Below, piece by piece: positions 8,502 to 17,448 of a DNA stretch of 64,000 nt. The notes below the pieces were generated by a model. The model had not been told where the DNA came from. It saw only the letters and a program-made list of their open reading frames with translations, and did not search any database. The stretch is from Rhodothermales bacterium. GTDB taxonomy: Bacteria; Bacteroidota; Rhodothermia; Rhodothermales; VXPQ01. The first letter of the stretch is position 1. The number at the start of each line of letters is the position of its first letter. The DNA is taken from assembly GCA_022821845.1 (NCBI GenBank), contig JAJECT010000032.1, positions 35,809-99,808 of the forward strand, written 5' to 3'. The position numbers and the translations under genes are program-made.

Positions 8502-9704
8502 ATGAACGACGTCAACGGAAAACCCGATCCTGTTTCGCCTTCAGGTAAAAAGCCGGGCAAAAAACCGGCCATGCCGCCCGCGGGCAAAAAACCGACGCTG
8601 CCTCCGGCAGGCAAGAAGCCCGCAGGCCTGCCCGGTCGCAAGCCCGCGGGGCCCGGCGGAGGAAAAAAACCGTCCCTCCCGATGGGCGCGGGCGGCGACG
8701 GCGCGCCCGCCGGCCTCACCAGAAAGGATTTTGCGACCGATCAGGACGTGCGCTGGTGTCCGGGATGCGGAGACTACGCGATCCTCGCCACCATGCAACG
8801 GCTCATGCCCGAACTGGGCGTCCCCAGGGAAAAAACCGTCTTCGTTAGCGGAATCGGCTGTTCGAGCCGCTTCCCGTACTACATGAATACGTACGGACTG
8901 CATTCCATCCATGGACGCGCCCCGGCGATCGCTACGGGACTCAAAGCCAGCCGCCCGGACCTGGACGTCTGGATCGTCACAGGCGACGGCGACGCCCTTT
9001 CCATAGGCGGAAACCATCTCATCCACCTGCTGCGCCGGAACGTAAACGTGCAGCTGCTGCTCTTCAACAACCAGATATACGGCCTGACGAAAGGACAATA
9101 CAGCCCCACGTCGGAGCAGGGCAAGGTCACGAAAAGCACGCCGTACGGGTCCGTGGACCATCCATTTTTTCCCGTACCGCTCGCCTTGGGCGCAGACGCC
9201 ACGTTCGTTGCGCGCACCATGGACCGAGATCCCAAACACATGCAGGCGATGATGCGGCGGGCGCACGACCACCAGGGCGCCGCGTTCCTGGAAATCTACC
9301 AGAATTGCAACATTTTCAACGACGGGGCCTTCTTCGAATTCACGGAACGGAACACGAAGGCGCACAGCGCGATTTTCCTGGAGCATGGCAAGCCGCTCGT
9401 ATACGACAACGGGCAGCGCGGCCTGCGCCTGAAGAGTTTCGCACTCGAATCCATTGATCTCTCCACCGGGAAATGGTCCGTGGACGACTGCCTGGTATAC
9501 GACGAAGGCAGCATCGAACTGGCGAACATCGTATCGCGGATGTCCTGGCAGAAAGACCTTCCGCGCCCGTTCGGGGTGTTTTTCCGGGAAGATCGGCCTT
9601 CCTACGACGAACTCGTGCAGCGGCAAATAGACGACGTCACCGTCCGGCGCGGCGAAGGAGACCTCGCCGCCTTGCTGAACGCCGGCAATACGTGGGAAAT
9701 TTAG
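8502..9704 (+). CDS. korB: 2-oxoacid:acceptor oxidoreductase, beta subunit with Lys/Pro-rich extension
   Basis: A 400-residue beta subunit carrying the thiamine diphosphate site. The conserved core starts at about residue 80 with VRWCPGCGDYAI, then GIGCSSRFPYYMNT and the TPP motif VTGDGDALSIGGNH, LLFNNQIYGLTKGQYSPTS. The first 70 or so residues are an unusual low-complexity segment built from repeated P-A-G-K-K-P units, highly basic and proline-rich. The ATG at 8502 includes this extension. An internal start nearer residue 75 is not supported by a good ATG. Partner of the alpha subunit immediately upstream. Confidence 0.92.
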   Translation: MNDVNGKPDPVSPSGKKPGKKPAMPPAGKKPTLPPAGKKPAGLPGRKPAGPGGGKKPSLPMGAGGDGAPAGLTRKDFATDQDVRWCPGCGDYAILATMQRLMPELGVPREKTVFVSGIGCSSRFPYYMNTYGLHSIHGRAPAIATGLKASRPDLDVWIVTGDGDALSIGGNHLIHLLRRNVNVQLLLFNNQIYGLTKGQYSPTSEQGKVTKSTPYGSVDHPFFPVPLALGADATFVARTMDRDPKHMQAMMRRAHDHQGAAFLEIYQNCNIFNDGAFFEFTERNTKAHSAIFLEHGKPLVYDNGQRGLRLKSFALESIDLSTGKWSVDDCLVYDEGSIELANIVSRMSWQKDLPRPFGVFFREDRPSYDELVQRQIDDVTVRRGEGDLAALLNAGNTWEI

Positions 9705-9710
9705 GGAGCC

Positions 9711-10952
9711 CTACGGCTTCCAGGTTCCCTGGGCCACGGCGGGGACGAAATCTTCCAGCCCGTCCGGTTTCCAGGACAGGGTGCGCTCCATTTCGGCGCT
9801 CATGTACGCCGTCATAAGGAGTTCCACCACCTCAAGCCCGGCATGGAAGTCCACGTCGGACTGCTTCCCGTCCAGAAACTGCTGCACGAAGTAGCGATTC
9901 TCGTTCTCGTAGCCGTACTCGCACGCCTCGTTGCCCACCACCGGCATCAGCCCCTGCTCGGCGTTCTGCTTCTCAACCAGGTCTTCCCCCTCTCCCCCCG
10001 ACACTTTCCGGCTGAAGAACAGCTTCGTACCGGCGTCCAGCGTGTTGTGGTACATGGAATATTCGGGTCCCAGCAATTCGGAACTGAGCCGCAACCCCGC
10101 GCCCACGAAACTCCACGACGTGGTCACTTCCGCAATCAACGGACGCCCCTCTTCGTCCTCGTATTCGATGGTGGCGCGCGCAAAATCCTCCGACGGACGA
10201 TGGGCGTAGTCTACCTCCGGCCCGAATCGCTTTTTGAGGTCCTCTACGTACTGCGGACGCGACCATTTGAGGCTGGCGATCTTGGCCGTGACTTTCCTGA
10301 GGCGAATGCTGCCCCGGGGCGCGCCCGGCGCCGTAAGCAAGTACCGACCGACCTCCACGCTGTGGCACATCATGTCGTTCAGTACGCCGCCGCCCTGCAT
10401 CTCCCCCTGCCAGAACCAGGGCGCGTGCGGACCGCTATGCTCTTCGGCGGCGCGGGCCAGATAGGGACGGCCCGTAATGGCCGCCGCCCGCCGCCACGCG
10501 ATTTCGTGGCCGCGCACCAGGCCCGGCTCGAAAAGTTGATCTTCAAGATAGCCGTGCAGGACGCCCGCCTCCTCGATCAGTTCAACGACCCGTTTCGCCT
10601 CCCGCACGTTGCGGGCCAGCGGTTTCTCGCAAGCGATGCCAACCAGTTCGCCCTTGCCGGACTTGAGCGCCGCCACGATTTCTTCCATGTTCTCGATGCG
10701 CTTGTGGTTCGGGCCGCATATCCAGAGCGCGTCGATGGCGGGGTCCGCCACCATGTCGGTGATCGAATCGTAGGCTTTGGCTTCGCCTACGCGAAGTTCG
10801 CGCGCATAGGCGGCCGTGCTCGCCGCCCGCTCGCGGTTCGGACTCCATATCCCCAGCACGTCCGCATCGCGAACTGCCTGCCAGGACAACAAATGAAACC
10901 GGGTAATGAACCCGCTGCCGATGAAACCTACGCCAAGTCGTCGTTGAGCCAT
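9711..10952 (-). CDS. Gfo/Idh/MocA-family NAD(P)-dependent oxidoreductase
   Basis: A 413-residue protein with an N-terminal Rossmann fold (LGVGFIGSGFITRFHLLSW) and the family motif GIACEKPLARNVREAKR around the conserved EKP. The C-terminal beta-sheet dimerisation domain includes GGGVLNDMMCHSVEVGRYLL. The ATG at 10952 (MAQRRLG) is preferred over an upstream start because it puts the dinucleotide fold at the N-terminus. Members oxidise sugars, inositols or related alcohols; the substrate is unknown. It ends 6 nt from korB, convergent, and is divergent from the TRAP transporter genes. Confidence 0.88.
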   Translation of the reverse strand: MAQRRLGVGFIGSGFITRFHLLSWQAVRDADVLGIWSPNRERAASTAAYARELRVGEAKAYDSITDMVADPAIDALWICGPNHKRIENMEEIVAALKSGKGELVGIACEKPLARNVREAKRVVELIEEAGVLHGYLEDQLFEPGLVRGHEIAWRRAAAITGRPYLARAAEEHSGPHAPWFWQGEMQGGGVLNDMMCHSVEVGRYLLTAPGAPRGSIRLRKVTAKIASLKWSRPQYVEDLKKRFGPEVDYAHRPSEDFARATIEYEDEEGRPLIAEVTTSWSFVGAGLRLSSELLGPEYSMYHNTLDAGTKLFFSRKVSGGEGEDLVEKQNAEQGLMPVVGNEACEYGYENENRYFVQQFLDGKQSDVDFHAGLEVVELLMTAYMSAEMERTLSWKPDGLEDFVPAVAQGTWKP

Positions 10953-11116
10953 GCTTGAATTCGTGTTTTTGCGTACAGGATGGTGCGTATAGCCAAACAA
11001 AGTAGGCATTTCATGCGTTCCCGTGCGTAGCATTCAGGCAAAGAAATTTCCTGGCGCGCCGCAGGCATACGACGAATGACCGCAGCCGCCCCGCCGCATC
11101 ACGCAAACCAGACGCC

Positions 11117-12238
11117 ATGAAACGCCGCGCTTTTCTCAAAACGGCCGCCGCCGGAATAGCCGGAAGCAGCCTCCTCGCCGGATGCGGCGGAGGCGCCAAC
11201 GAAACCGGCGACGCCCCCGGCGCGCGAACCCGTCCGCAGGTCCGCTGGCGCCTCATATCCAGTTACCCCCGATCCCTCGACACGATTTTCGGCGTGTCGG
11301 AGGAGGCGGCCCGGCGCGTGGCCGCCTTGACGGAAGGACGCTTTCAGATTCAGGTTTTCCCGCCGGGCGAACTGGCCCCGGCGACCGAAGTGCTGGGCGC
11401 CGTGCAGAAAGGCGCCGTGGAAATGGGCCATTCCGCCAGTTATTATTATACGGGACACCATCCGGCGCTTGTCTTCGACACGGGTACGCCGTTCGGCCTT
11501 TCCTCGCGACAGCAAACAGCCTGGCTCCGCCATGGCGGCGGCCTGGAGTTGATTCGATCGATCTATGCGGATTTCAACATAATTAATTTTCCCGGCGGCA
11601 ATACGGGCGCGCAGATGGGCGGCTGGTTTCGACGGGAAATCAATACGCTCGAAGACTTGCAGGGCCTCAAAATGCGCATTCCGGGGCTGGGAGGCCAGGT
11701 CATGAACGAACTGGGCGTGACCGTGCAGCTCATAGCGGGGGGCGAACTGTACCAGGCGCTGGAGCGCGGCGCGCTCGACGCGGCGGAATGGGGCGGTCCG
11801 CACGACGACATGCGCCTCGGCTTCCATGAAATCGCGCCGTATTATTACTATCCGGGGTGGTGGGAACCCGGACCCGGCGTATCCTTTATGGTCAACCGGG
11901 GCGCCTGGGACGCGCTGCCCTCCGCATACCAGGAAGCCCTCGCAGCCGCCACCGCCGAGGCGGGCCTGCGCATGCTTGCGCGGTACGACGCCCGCAATCA
12001 GGAAGCGTTTCGGGAAATGCGCGAGGAAAACGCCATCCGGATCCGGCCCTTTTCTCGAGAGATGATGCAGGAAGCGGAACGCATTACCATGGACCTGATA
12101 GAAAGCGACGCAGCGCAAGACCCCGCCTATCGGCAGGTATACGATTCGTTCCGGGCCTTCCGGGAAGATGCGTACGCCTGGTTCGCCGCATCGGAACATG
12201 CCTTTGCCTCCTTTGCGTATCCCCGCGCAATTTCATGA
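11117..12238 (+). CDS. dctP: TRAP transporter solute-binding protein, DctP/TakP type (paralogue 1)
   Basis: A 373-residue periplasmic binding protein. The N-terminus MKRRAFLKTAAAG is a twin-arginine-type signal followed by a lipobox-like LLAGC, so it is probably Tat-exported and lipidated. The mature part has the DctP layout with the family signature region NTLEDLQGLKMRIPGLGGQ and the substrate-shaping Trp/Arg segment GGWFRREI. Its PGWWEPGPG segment recalls 2-oxoacid-binding TakP proteins. It delivers a carboxylate to the DctQ/DctM permease encoded downstream. Its stop overlaps the start of the second binding-protein gene (ATGA). Confidence 0.92.
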   Translation: MKRRAFLKTAAAGIAGSSLLAGCGGGANETGDAPGARTRPQVRWRLISSYPRSLDTIFGVSEEAARRVAALTEGRFQIQVFPPGELAPATEVLGAVQKGAVEMGHSASYYYTGHHPALVFDTGTPFGLSSRQQTAWLRHGGGLELIRSIYADFNIINFPGGNTGAQMGGWFRREINTLEDLQGLKMRIPGLGGQVMNELGVTVQLIAGGELYQALERGALDAAEWGGPHDDMRLGFHEIAPYYYYPGWWEPGPGVSFMVNRGAWDALPSAYQEALAAATAEAGLRMLARYDARNQEAFREMREENAIRIRPFSREMMQEAERITMDLIESDAAQDPAYRQVYDSFRAFREDAYAWFAASEHAFASFAYPRAIS

Positions 12239-13317
12239 AACGACGAGATTTTCTTCGCGCCGCCGCGCCGGGTTCGCAAGAGGCGCCCGCTTCGGAAGCG
12301 CCCGCCGTACAAACCCGGCCCCGCGTTGCGTGGCGCCTGGCGTCCAGTTTCCCGAACGGTCTGGACACGATCTACGGCGCCGCCGAAACGCTGGCCCGCC
12401 GCGTGGAGGCGCTTACGGAAGGGCGTTTTCGCATCCGCTCGTATCCCGCCGGAGAACTCATTCCGCCGCTGGAGGTGCTGAGCGCCGTGCAGAACGGAAC
12501 GGTCCAGGCGGGACACAGCGCAAGCTATTACTTTCAGGGCAAGAACCCCGCCCTCGTCTTCGACTGCACCATCCCGTTCGGGCTATCGGCGCGGCAACTC
12601 AACGCCTGGTTCTACTATGGGGAAGGCCTTGCGCTTACGCGAGAACTGTTTGCGGATTTCAATGTGATCAATTTTCCCGGCGGCAATACGGGCGCGCAGA
12701 TGGGCGGCTGGTTTCGGCGCGAAATCGGGTCGCTCCAGGATTTGCGCGGACTGAAAATGCGCATTCCGGGACTGGGCGGCGAAGTCATGAATCGTCTGGA
12801 CGTGACGGTGCAGGTGATTCCGGGGGGCGAAATTTACCTGGCGCTCGAACGCGGCGCCATCGACGCCACGGAATGGGTAGGGCCGTACGACGACGAAAAA
12901 CTCGGGTTTCAGGAGATTGCGAAGAATTATTACTACCCGGGATGGTGGGAACCCGGACCCGGCCTTTCGTTCTACGTAAATCGGGACGCCTGGGACGCCT
13001 TGCCGACCGCGTACCAGGAAGCCTTCCGAACGGCCGCCGCCGAGGCCAACGAACATATGCTGGCGCTCTACGACGCCCGCAACGGACCGGCCTTGCGACG
13101 CCTGGTGGCGGGCGGGGTGCAGTTGCATCCGTTCCCGGAAGAAGTGATGACGGCGGCAAGAAGGATTACGGAAGAAGTGCTTGAAGAATTCGCCAGCGAT
13201 CCTGCGTACCGCAAGGTGTACGCAGCCTGCAAGGCATGGCGCGACGACGCCTACCGGTGGTTCGGGACCGCCGAACTGGCGTACGGCGATTATGTTTTCG
13301 GTACGGGAAACCGGTAA
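12235..13317 (+). CDS. TRAP transporter solute-binding protein, DctP/TakP type (paralogue 2, degenerate signal)
   Basis: A 360-residue tandem paralogue of the preceding gene with long identical blocks (FPGGNTGAQMGGWFRREI, YYYPGWWEPGPG). The ATG at 12235 overlaps the previous stop. The N-terminus keeps the twin-arginine beginning MKRRDFLRAAA, but then runs straight into PGSQEAPASEAPA. The hydrophobic core and lipobox cysteine of paralogue 1 are missing, so export is doubtful from this start. Either the signal has been deleted or it is exported poorly. The binding domain itself is complete. Confidence 0.88.
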   Translation: MKRRDFLRAAAPGSQEAPASEAPAVQTRPRVAWRLASSFPNGLDTIYGAAETLARRVEALTEGRFRIRSYPAGELIPPLEVLSAVQNGTVQAGHSASYYFQGKNPALVFDCTIPFGLSARQLNAWFYYGEGLALTRELFADFNVINFPGGNTGAQMGGWFRREIGSLQDLRGLKMRIPGLGGEVMNRLDVTVQVIPGGEIYLALERGAIDATEWVGPYDDEKLGFQEIAKNYYYPGWWEPGPGLSFYVNRDAWDALPTAYQEAFRTAAAEANEHMLALYDARNGPALRRLVAGGVQLHPFPEEVMTAARRITEEVLEEFASDPAYRKVYAACKAWRDDAYRWFGTAELAYGDYVFGTGNR

Positions 13318-13345
13318 GGATTCGCTGCGTCATCCAGAATGCTCC

Positions 13346-13924
13346 ATGCGCGCGCTGCTTCGCATTGCTCACCGCATCGATCAAGCCAACGAATGGGTCG
13401 GGCGGATCGCATACTGGCTGACGCTTGTCATGGTGGGGGTGGGCGCCTACAATACGCTCGTGCGGTATCTGGACCGCTTCACCGGGCTGGGCCTGAGTTC
13501 GAACACCTACATCGAGCTCCAGTGGTATATGTACAGCCTGATTTTTCTGCTGGGGGCCGCCTGGACCCTGAAGCACGACGCCCATGTGCGCGTGGACGTG
13601 CTGTTCGCCCGCCTCGCGCCCCGGGGACGCGCCTGGGTAAACCTGGGCGGCGCGGCGCTTTTCCTTTTGCCCTTCTGCCTGTTCGTAATCTGGACGTCCT
13701 GGCCCACCGTGCATAATTCGTGGGCGGTCTGGGAGGTCTCGCCCGATCCGGGCGGCTTGCCCCGATATCCGATCAAAACGGTCATCCCCGTCGCGTTTTT
13801 CCTGCTGTTCCTGCAGGGGGTCAGCCTTGCAATCAAGCAAATCGCCTTTCTGCGCGGGGGGGCGGAGGAATACGCTCCGAAAACCGGGCCAGGGAACTTC
13901 GTACAATCGCAAGGAGACGCATGA
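13346..13924 (+). CDS. dctQ: TRAP transporter small permease, DctQ
   Basis: A 192-residue membrane protein with about four hydrophobic segments (IAYWLTLVMVGVGAYNTL, MYSLIFLLGAAW, AALFLLPFCLFVIW, and the last around FFLLFLQGVSLAI). It carries the DctQ hallmark segment LKHDAHVRVDVL after the second helix. The ATG at 13346 was chosen because it starts shortly before the first membrane helix. The small subunit bridges the binding proteins and the large permease. Its stop overlaps the start of dctM. Confidence 0.9.
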   Translation: MRALLRIAHRIDQANEWVGRIAYWLTLVMVGVGAYNTLVRYLDRFTGLGLSSNTYIELQWYMYSLIFLLGAAWTLKHDAHVRVDVLFARLAPRGRAWVNLGGAALFLLPFCLFVIWTSWPTVHNSWAVWEVSPDPGGLPRYPIKTVIPVAFFLLFLQGVSLAIKQIAFLRGGAEEYAPKTGPGNFVQSQGDA

Positions 13925-15252
13925 TGGGCGACTGGCTCGGGCTGCTTATGTTCGTTGCAGCGTTGATCTTCATCTTTTCGGGGTTTCCGGTTGCTTTCGC
14001 CCTTGGAGGCGCTGCCCTGATTTTCGCCTTCGTGGGCATTGAACTGGGCTATTTCAGCTGGCATCTTCTGCTGGCCATGCCGGACCGCATCTTCGACGTC
14101 ATGTCGAATACGCTGCTGCTGGCGGTGCCGTATTTCATCTTCATGGGGGCCATGCTGGAAAAATCTCGCCTGGCAGAAGACCTGCTCCAGACCATTGGCT
14201 TGCTGTTTGGGCGGATGCGCGGCGGGTTGGCCATTGCGGTGGTGTTCGTGGGAGCGCTGCTGGCCGCGGCGACGGGCGTGGTGGGGGCGTCCGTGGTCGC
14301 CATGGGGGTCATTTCCCTGCCCGTTATGATGCGCTACGGATATTCGCACGCCTTGTCCGCCGGCGTGATTTCCGCATCGGGTACGCTGGGACAAATCATT
14401 CCCCCCAGCATCGTGCTGATCGTGTTGGCGGATCAACTCAGCGTGGCGGGGCGGATTTCTGTCGGCGACCTGTTTCTGGGCGCGTTCGTTCCCGGTTTGC
14501 TCCTGGCCGGGCTGTTTGCGCTCTACGCGGCGGGCGTGGCCTTCTTCAAGCCGTCCGCGGCGCCGGCCCTTCCCGCAGAAGAACGCGGCCTGCCTTCCCG
14601 GGAACTGATTCGCCGCGTGGCACTCGTCATGCTGCCGCCCTTGCTGCTTATCGTCGTGGTGCTGGGCAGCATCTTCGCGGGCGTCGCGACGCCTACGGAA
14701 GCCGGGGCGCTGGGCGCGCTGGGGGCCTTGCTCCTCGCCGCCATCAACCGCCGGCTTACCCTGACGGCGCTCCGGGAAACCATGAAGGAGACGGCCAAGT
14801 TGACCGCCATGATCCTGATTCTTCTGGTCGGCGCGCGGGCTTTTTCGCTCGTATTCATCGGGCTGAACGGCGACCTGTGGATCGAGGAGCTGCTCACCGG
14901 CTTGCCGGGCGGCGTGATCGGGCTGATTCTGGTGGCGAACCTCACCATTTTCCTGCTTGGTTTCTTTATCGATTTCTTCGAGATCGCGTTCATTATCGTA
15001 CCCCTGCTGGCGCCCGCGGCGGCGTTCCTCGGCGTGGACCTCGTATGGTTCGGGGTGATGATCGCCATGAACCTGCAAATGTCCTTCCTGACGCCGCCGT
15101 TCGGATTTGCGCTGTTCTACCTGCGCGGGGTGGCGCCCCCCGAAATCGCCACCACCCAGATTTACCGCGGCGCCATTCCTTTCATAGGCATCCAGGCGGT
15201 CGGACTCATGCTGGTGATCCTTTTCCCTGGAATTGCAACGTGGATGTCGTGA
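13921..15252 (+). CDS. dctM: TRAP transporter large permease, DctM
   Basis: A 443-residue polytopic membrane protein of the DctM/ArsB-type ion-transporter superfamily with about 12 hydrophobic helices. Family features include FSGFPVAFALGGAALIF near the N-terminus, the conserved loop SASGTLGQIIPPSI, and GVATPTEAGALGALGALLL. It uses the sodium gradient to import the solute captured by the DctP proteins. It starts at ATG 13921, overlapping the dctQ stop. It is the last gene of the TRAP operon. Confidence 0.93.
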   Translation: MMGDWLGLLMFVAALIFIFSGFPVAFALGGAALIFAFVGIELGYFSWHLLLAMPDRIFDVMSNTLLLAVPYFIFMGAMLEKSRLAEDLLQTIGLLFGRMRGGLAIAVVFVGALLAAATGVVGASVVAMGVISLPVMMRYGYSHALSAGVISASGTLGQIIPPSIVLIVLADQLSVAGRISVGDLFLGAFVPGLLLAGLFALYAAGVAFFKPSAAPALPAEERGLPSRELIRRVALVMLPPLLLIVVVLGSIFAGVATPTEAGALGALGALLLAAINRRLTLTALRETMKETAKLTAMILILLVGARAFSLVFIGLNGDLWIEELLTGLPGGVIGLILVANLTIFLLGFFIDFFEIAFIIVPLLAPAAAFLGVDLVWFGVMIAMNLQMSFLTPPFGFALFYLRGVAPPEIATTQIYRGAIPFIGIQAVGLMLVILFPGIATWMS

Positions 15253-15310
15253 GGGGGGGGGGGTGGAGCCTGTTTTTCAGTGCATACGTCGGAAAGGGCG
15301 CAGCGCTTTC

Positions 15311-15400
15311 TTATTCCGCCTTCTCGACCAGCGGAAGAAAATCCTCGCCCGCCATCGGTTCGTGTTCGCCGAGATTGCCGCGCAGTTCGATGAGCAACCT
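15311..15400 (-). pseudogene. Inverted 3'-end remnant of a HIRAN-protein gene
   Basis: On the minus strand this 90-bp stretch encodes RLLIELRGNLGEHEPMAGED and on to a TAA stop. It matches the last 29 codons of the HIRAN gene at 19776-20537 with ten mismatches by hand alignment. Nothing upstream of the match looks like the rest of the gene. It is therefore a fragment, in the opposite orientation to the intact copy 5 kb away. Confidence 0.75.
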
Positions 15401-15444
15401 GCGGGCCGTAAATGGAAAAATAAGGCAAAAAAATCGCAAAAACC

Positions 15445-15473
15445 TTGACTTGTACATATAATGAACATATATT
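15445..15473 (+). promoter_or_regulatory. Promoter of the HD/YwgA pair
   Basis: TTGACT (15445-15450) and TATATT (15468-15473) are separated by 17 nt, close to the sigma-70 consensus. The ATTGA-N6-TCAAT inverted repeat at 15471-15486 overlaps the -10 region and could be an operator. The gene starts about 40 nt further on. Confidence 0.5.
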
Positions 15474-15511
15474 GATTTGCGTCAATCAATAACGTCAAGG
15501 GAGACGATTCA

Positions 15512-16891
15512 GTGAAGAACAGGAACAGGGAAGTGCAGCGTATTCGCGATCCGGTCCACGGCCTTATCGTGTTTGGCGGCGGGAGCGATCCGCATCAGAA
15601 CGAGACCGATCTGATCGCATGGCGTCTGCTGAATACCCGTGAATTTCAGCGACTTCGGCGGATTCGCCAACTGGGCTTTTCCGATCTGGTTTTTCCCGGC
15701 GCCACGCACAGCCGCTTTGCGCACAGCGTTGGCGTCTACCATGTCGCCCGACAACTGGTTAATGTGGTGAGGCGCAGGCAGTTGGAGCGGGACGAAAAAT
15801 ACGACAAGGAACGGGCTCGCGTGGTTCTGCTGGCCGCTCTGTTACACGACGTAGGGCACGGGCCATTCAGTCATGTGTTCGAGGAAGTGACAAGCGATTT
15901 GGAGTTGCCGAGACGTCACGAGGACTGGGGAGCGAACATTCTCCAGGATGACACGGAGGTCAACGGGCTACTCCGGGAGGTGGACGAAGAACTCCCCAAA
16001 CAAATAGGAGCCCTTTTGAAGGACAAAGACCCCAAGGATATCTATGCGACCATCGTTTCCAGTCAGTTCGACGCAGACCGACTTGACTATCTTCAGCGGG
16101 ATCGCCTGATGACCGGCGTCGGGTTTGCTCATTTCGATATTGACTGGCTACTTGACTGCCTTGAGGTCGGCTCGGTCACGATCGAGTCAAGCAACGATTT
16201 TTTAGAAGCGCCATGTCTCTATCTTGGCCCCAAGGGCCTGCAAACGGCGGAAGAATATCTCGAAGCCCGTTTTCGACTCTATACGATGGTCTACATGCAC
16301 AAGACCACCAGAGCCGCCGAGAAAATGCTGGTATCTCTATTGAAGCAAGCAGTGAACCATCGGGCGGGCTCTTCTTTAATACAGCAAAATCCGGTTTGGC
16401 ATTACCTTGCGCCTGGAGAAACGCCGCCCGATTCGGGCGCATACCTTGATCTTGACGATGCCTCCGTCTGGTCTGTCATCGCCGCTCTGGAATCCTTGAA
16501 GCAATACCCGCGGATTTCCGAATTGGCAGGTCGCTTGCGACGACGCAACCTGTATAAATGTCTTGACATAGGGAGCAGAGATAGTCAAGAAGGTAACCTT
16601 TATAATCGCTTGCGACGTAAATTACAGGGTGCGGGGGTACAGGGGATAGACGAACGCGCCCTTTTCGACGATGCGTCGGTTACGCTTTACAAGCGATATG
16701 GCTTCAACGATGCCTCAGCGCTGAACAAGGTACTTGTAAAGACGCATCCCAGCGATACCGAGCCGCAGGACATTGTCGAGGCGTCGCCTGTTGTCCGGGC
16801 GTTTCGGGACGCGAGGCGCATCCAGCGCGTTTATGCGCCGGATCAGGAAGGTACCGCACAACTTCAAAAAATCATGGAGGAAATCCAATGA
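15512..16891 (+). CDS. HD-domain phosphohydrolase (dGTPase/YwfO-like)
   Basis: A 459-residue HD-superfamily protein. The metal site can be followed: FPGATHSRFAHSVGVYHVA, LLAALLHDVGHGPFSHVFEE (the HD pair), and SSQFDADRLDYLQRD (distal Asp). Relatives include bacterial dNTP triphosphohydrolases, SAMHD1-like proteins and B. subtilis YwfO. The start is GTG at 15512, preceded by AAGGGAGA. It overlaps the following YwgA-like gene by ATGA; in B. subtilis ywfO and ywgA are likewise neighbours, so this is a conserved pair. Hydrolysis of a (d)NTP is likely, but the substrate is not shown by the sequence. Confidence 0.88.
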   Translation: MKNRNREVQRIRDPVHGLIVFGGGSDPHQNETDLIAWRLLNTREFQRLRRIRQLGFSDLVFPGATHSRFAHSVGVYHVARQLVNVVRRRQLERDEKYDKERARVVLLAALLHDVGHGPFSHVFEEVTSDLELPRRHEDWGANILQDDTEVNGLLREVDEELPKQIGALLKDKDPKDIYATIVSSQFDADRLDYLQRDRLMTGVGFAHFDIDWLLDCLEVGSVTIESSNDFLEAPCLYLGPKGLQTAEEYLEARFRLYTMVYMHKTTRAAEKMLVSLLKQAVNHRAGSSLIQQNPVWHYLAPGETPPDSGAYLDLDDASVWSVIAALESLKQYPRISELAGRLRRRNLYKCLDIGSRDSQEGNLYNRLRRKLQGAGVQGIDERALFDDASVTLYKRYGFNDASALNKVLVKTHPSDTEPQDIVEASPVVRAFRDARRIQRVYAPDQEGTAQLQKIMEEIQ

Positions 16892-17427
16892 ACCAACACC
16901 CAATAACCGCAGAAGAAAAGGTGGTTGTCGCGTTGATCTCGCTGTGCGGGAACGAAATCGTCGGCAGAACGCGGTTCCAGAAACAGGCGTATCTGCTGGA
17001 TCGTTGCGGGGCGGACTTCGGTTTCCGGTTCGACTATCACCACTACGGTCCCTACTCTTTCGCGCTTGCAGACGGATGGGTGGACGCCAGAGCCGAACAA
17101 AGGATAACCATTGAAGAGCGGTTAGGCAGATATAGCATTCGGTACTCTATTTTCAGGACCCCCGAGTCTACCGAGCCGCCAAATAGCATCGGGAAGTTGC
17201 CCGCCGAGACTGCGCGCAAACTCCTTGACAAGATGCAGGAAGTTTCCGACATCGTCCTGGAACTTGCGGCGACCATCGCTTTTTTCCGGGCGGATGGATA
17301 CGACGAACGCGAGGCGGTTAAAGAAACCAGAGAGCGTAAATCGATCAAGGCGGAAAATGGCCGCCTTGAAAAGGCCCAGCGCTTTCTGCAAGAAATTGGA
17401 CTTCCCGGAGGGGTTGCAGCCGCCTGA
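16888..17427 (+). CDS. YwgA-like protein
   Basis: A 179-residue protein with the YwgA-type N-terminal region: GNEIVGRTRFQKQAYLLDRC followed by FRFDYHHYGPYSFALADG. This motif is also shared with the SocA/Panacea and DUF4065 group of toxin-antitoxin-associated proteins. The C-terminal part is helical and charged. It is translationally coupled to the HD phosphohydrolase and could be its regulator or partner. No catalytic residues are evident. Confidence 0.7.
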   Translation: MNQHPITAEEKVVVALISLCGNEIVGRTRFQKQAYLLDRCGADFGFRFDYHHYGPYSFALADGWVDARAEQRITIEERLGRYSIRYSIFRTPESTEPPNSIGKLPAETARKLLDKMQEVSDIVLELAATIAFFRADGYDEREAVKETRERKSIKAENGRLEKAQRFLQEIGLPGGVAAA

Positions 17428-17448
17428 TCCGCGTTACCTCTCTTTCCC

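Noticed and set aside
13507..15078. A 523-codon minus-strand frame opposite dctQ and dctM
   Set aside because: It is a low-complexity Gln/His/Arg-rich shadow of two clear membrane protein genes.
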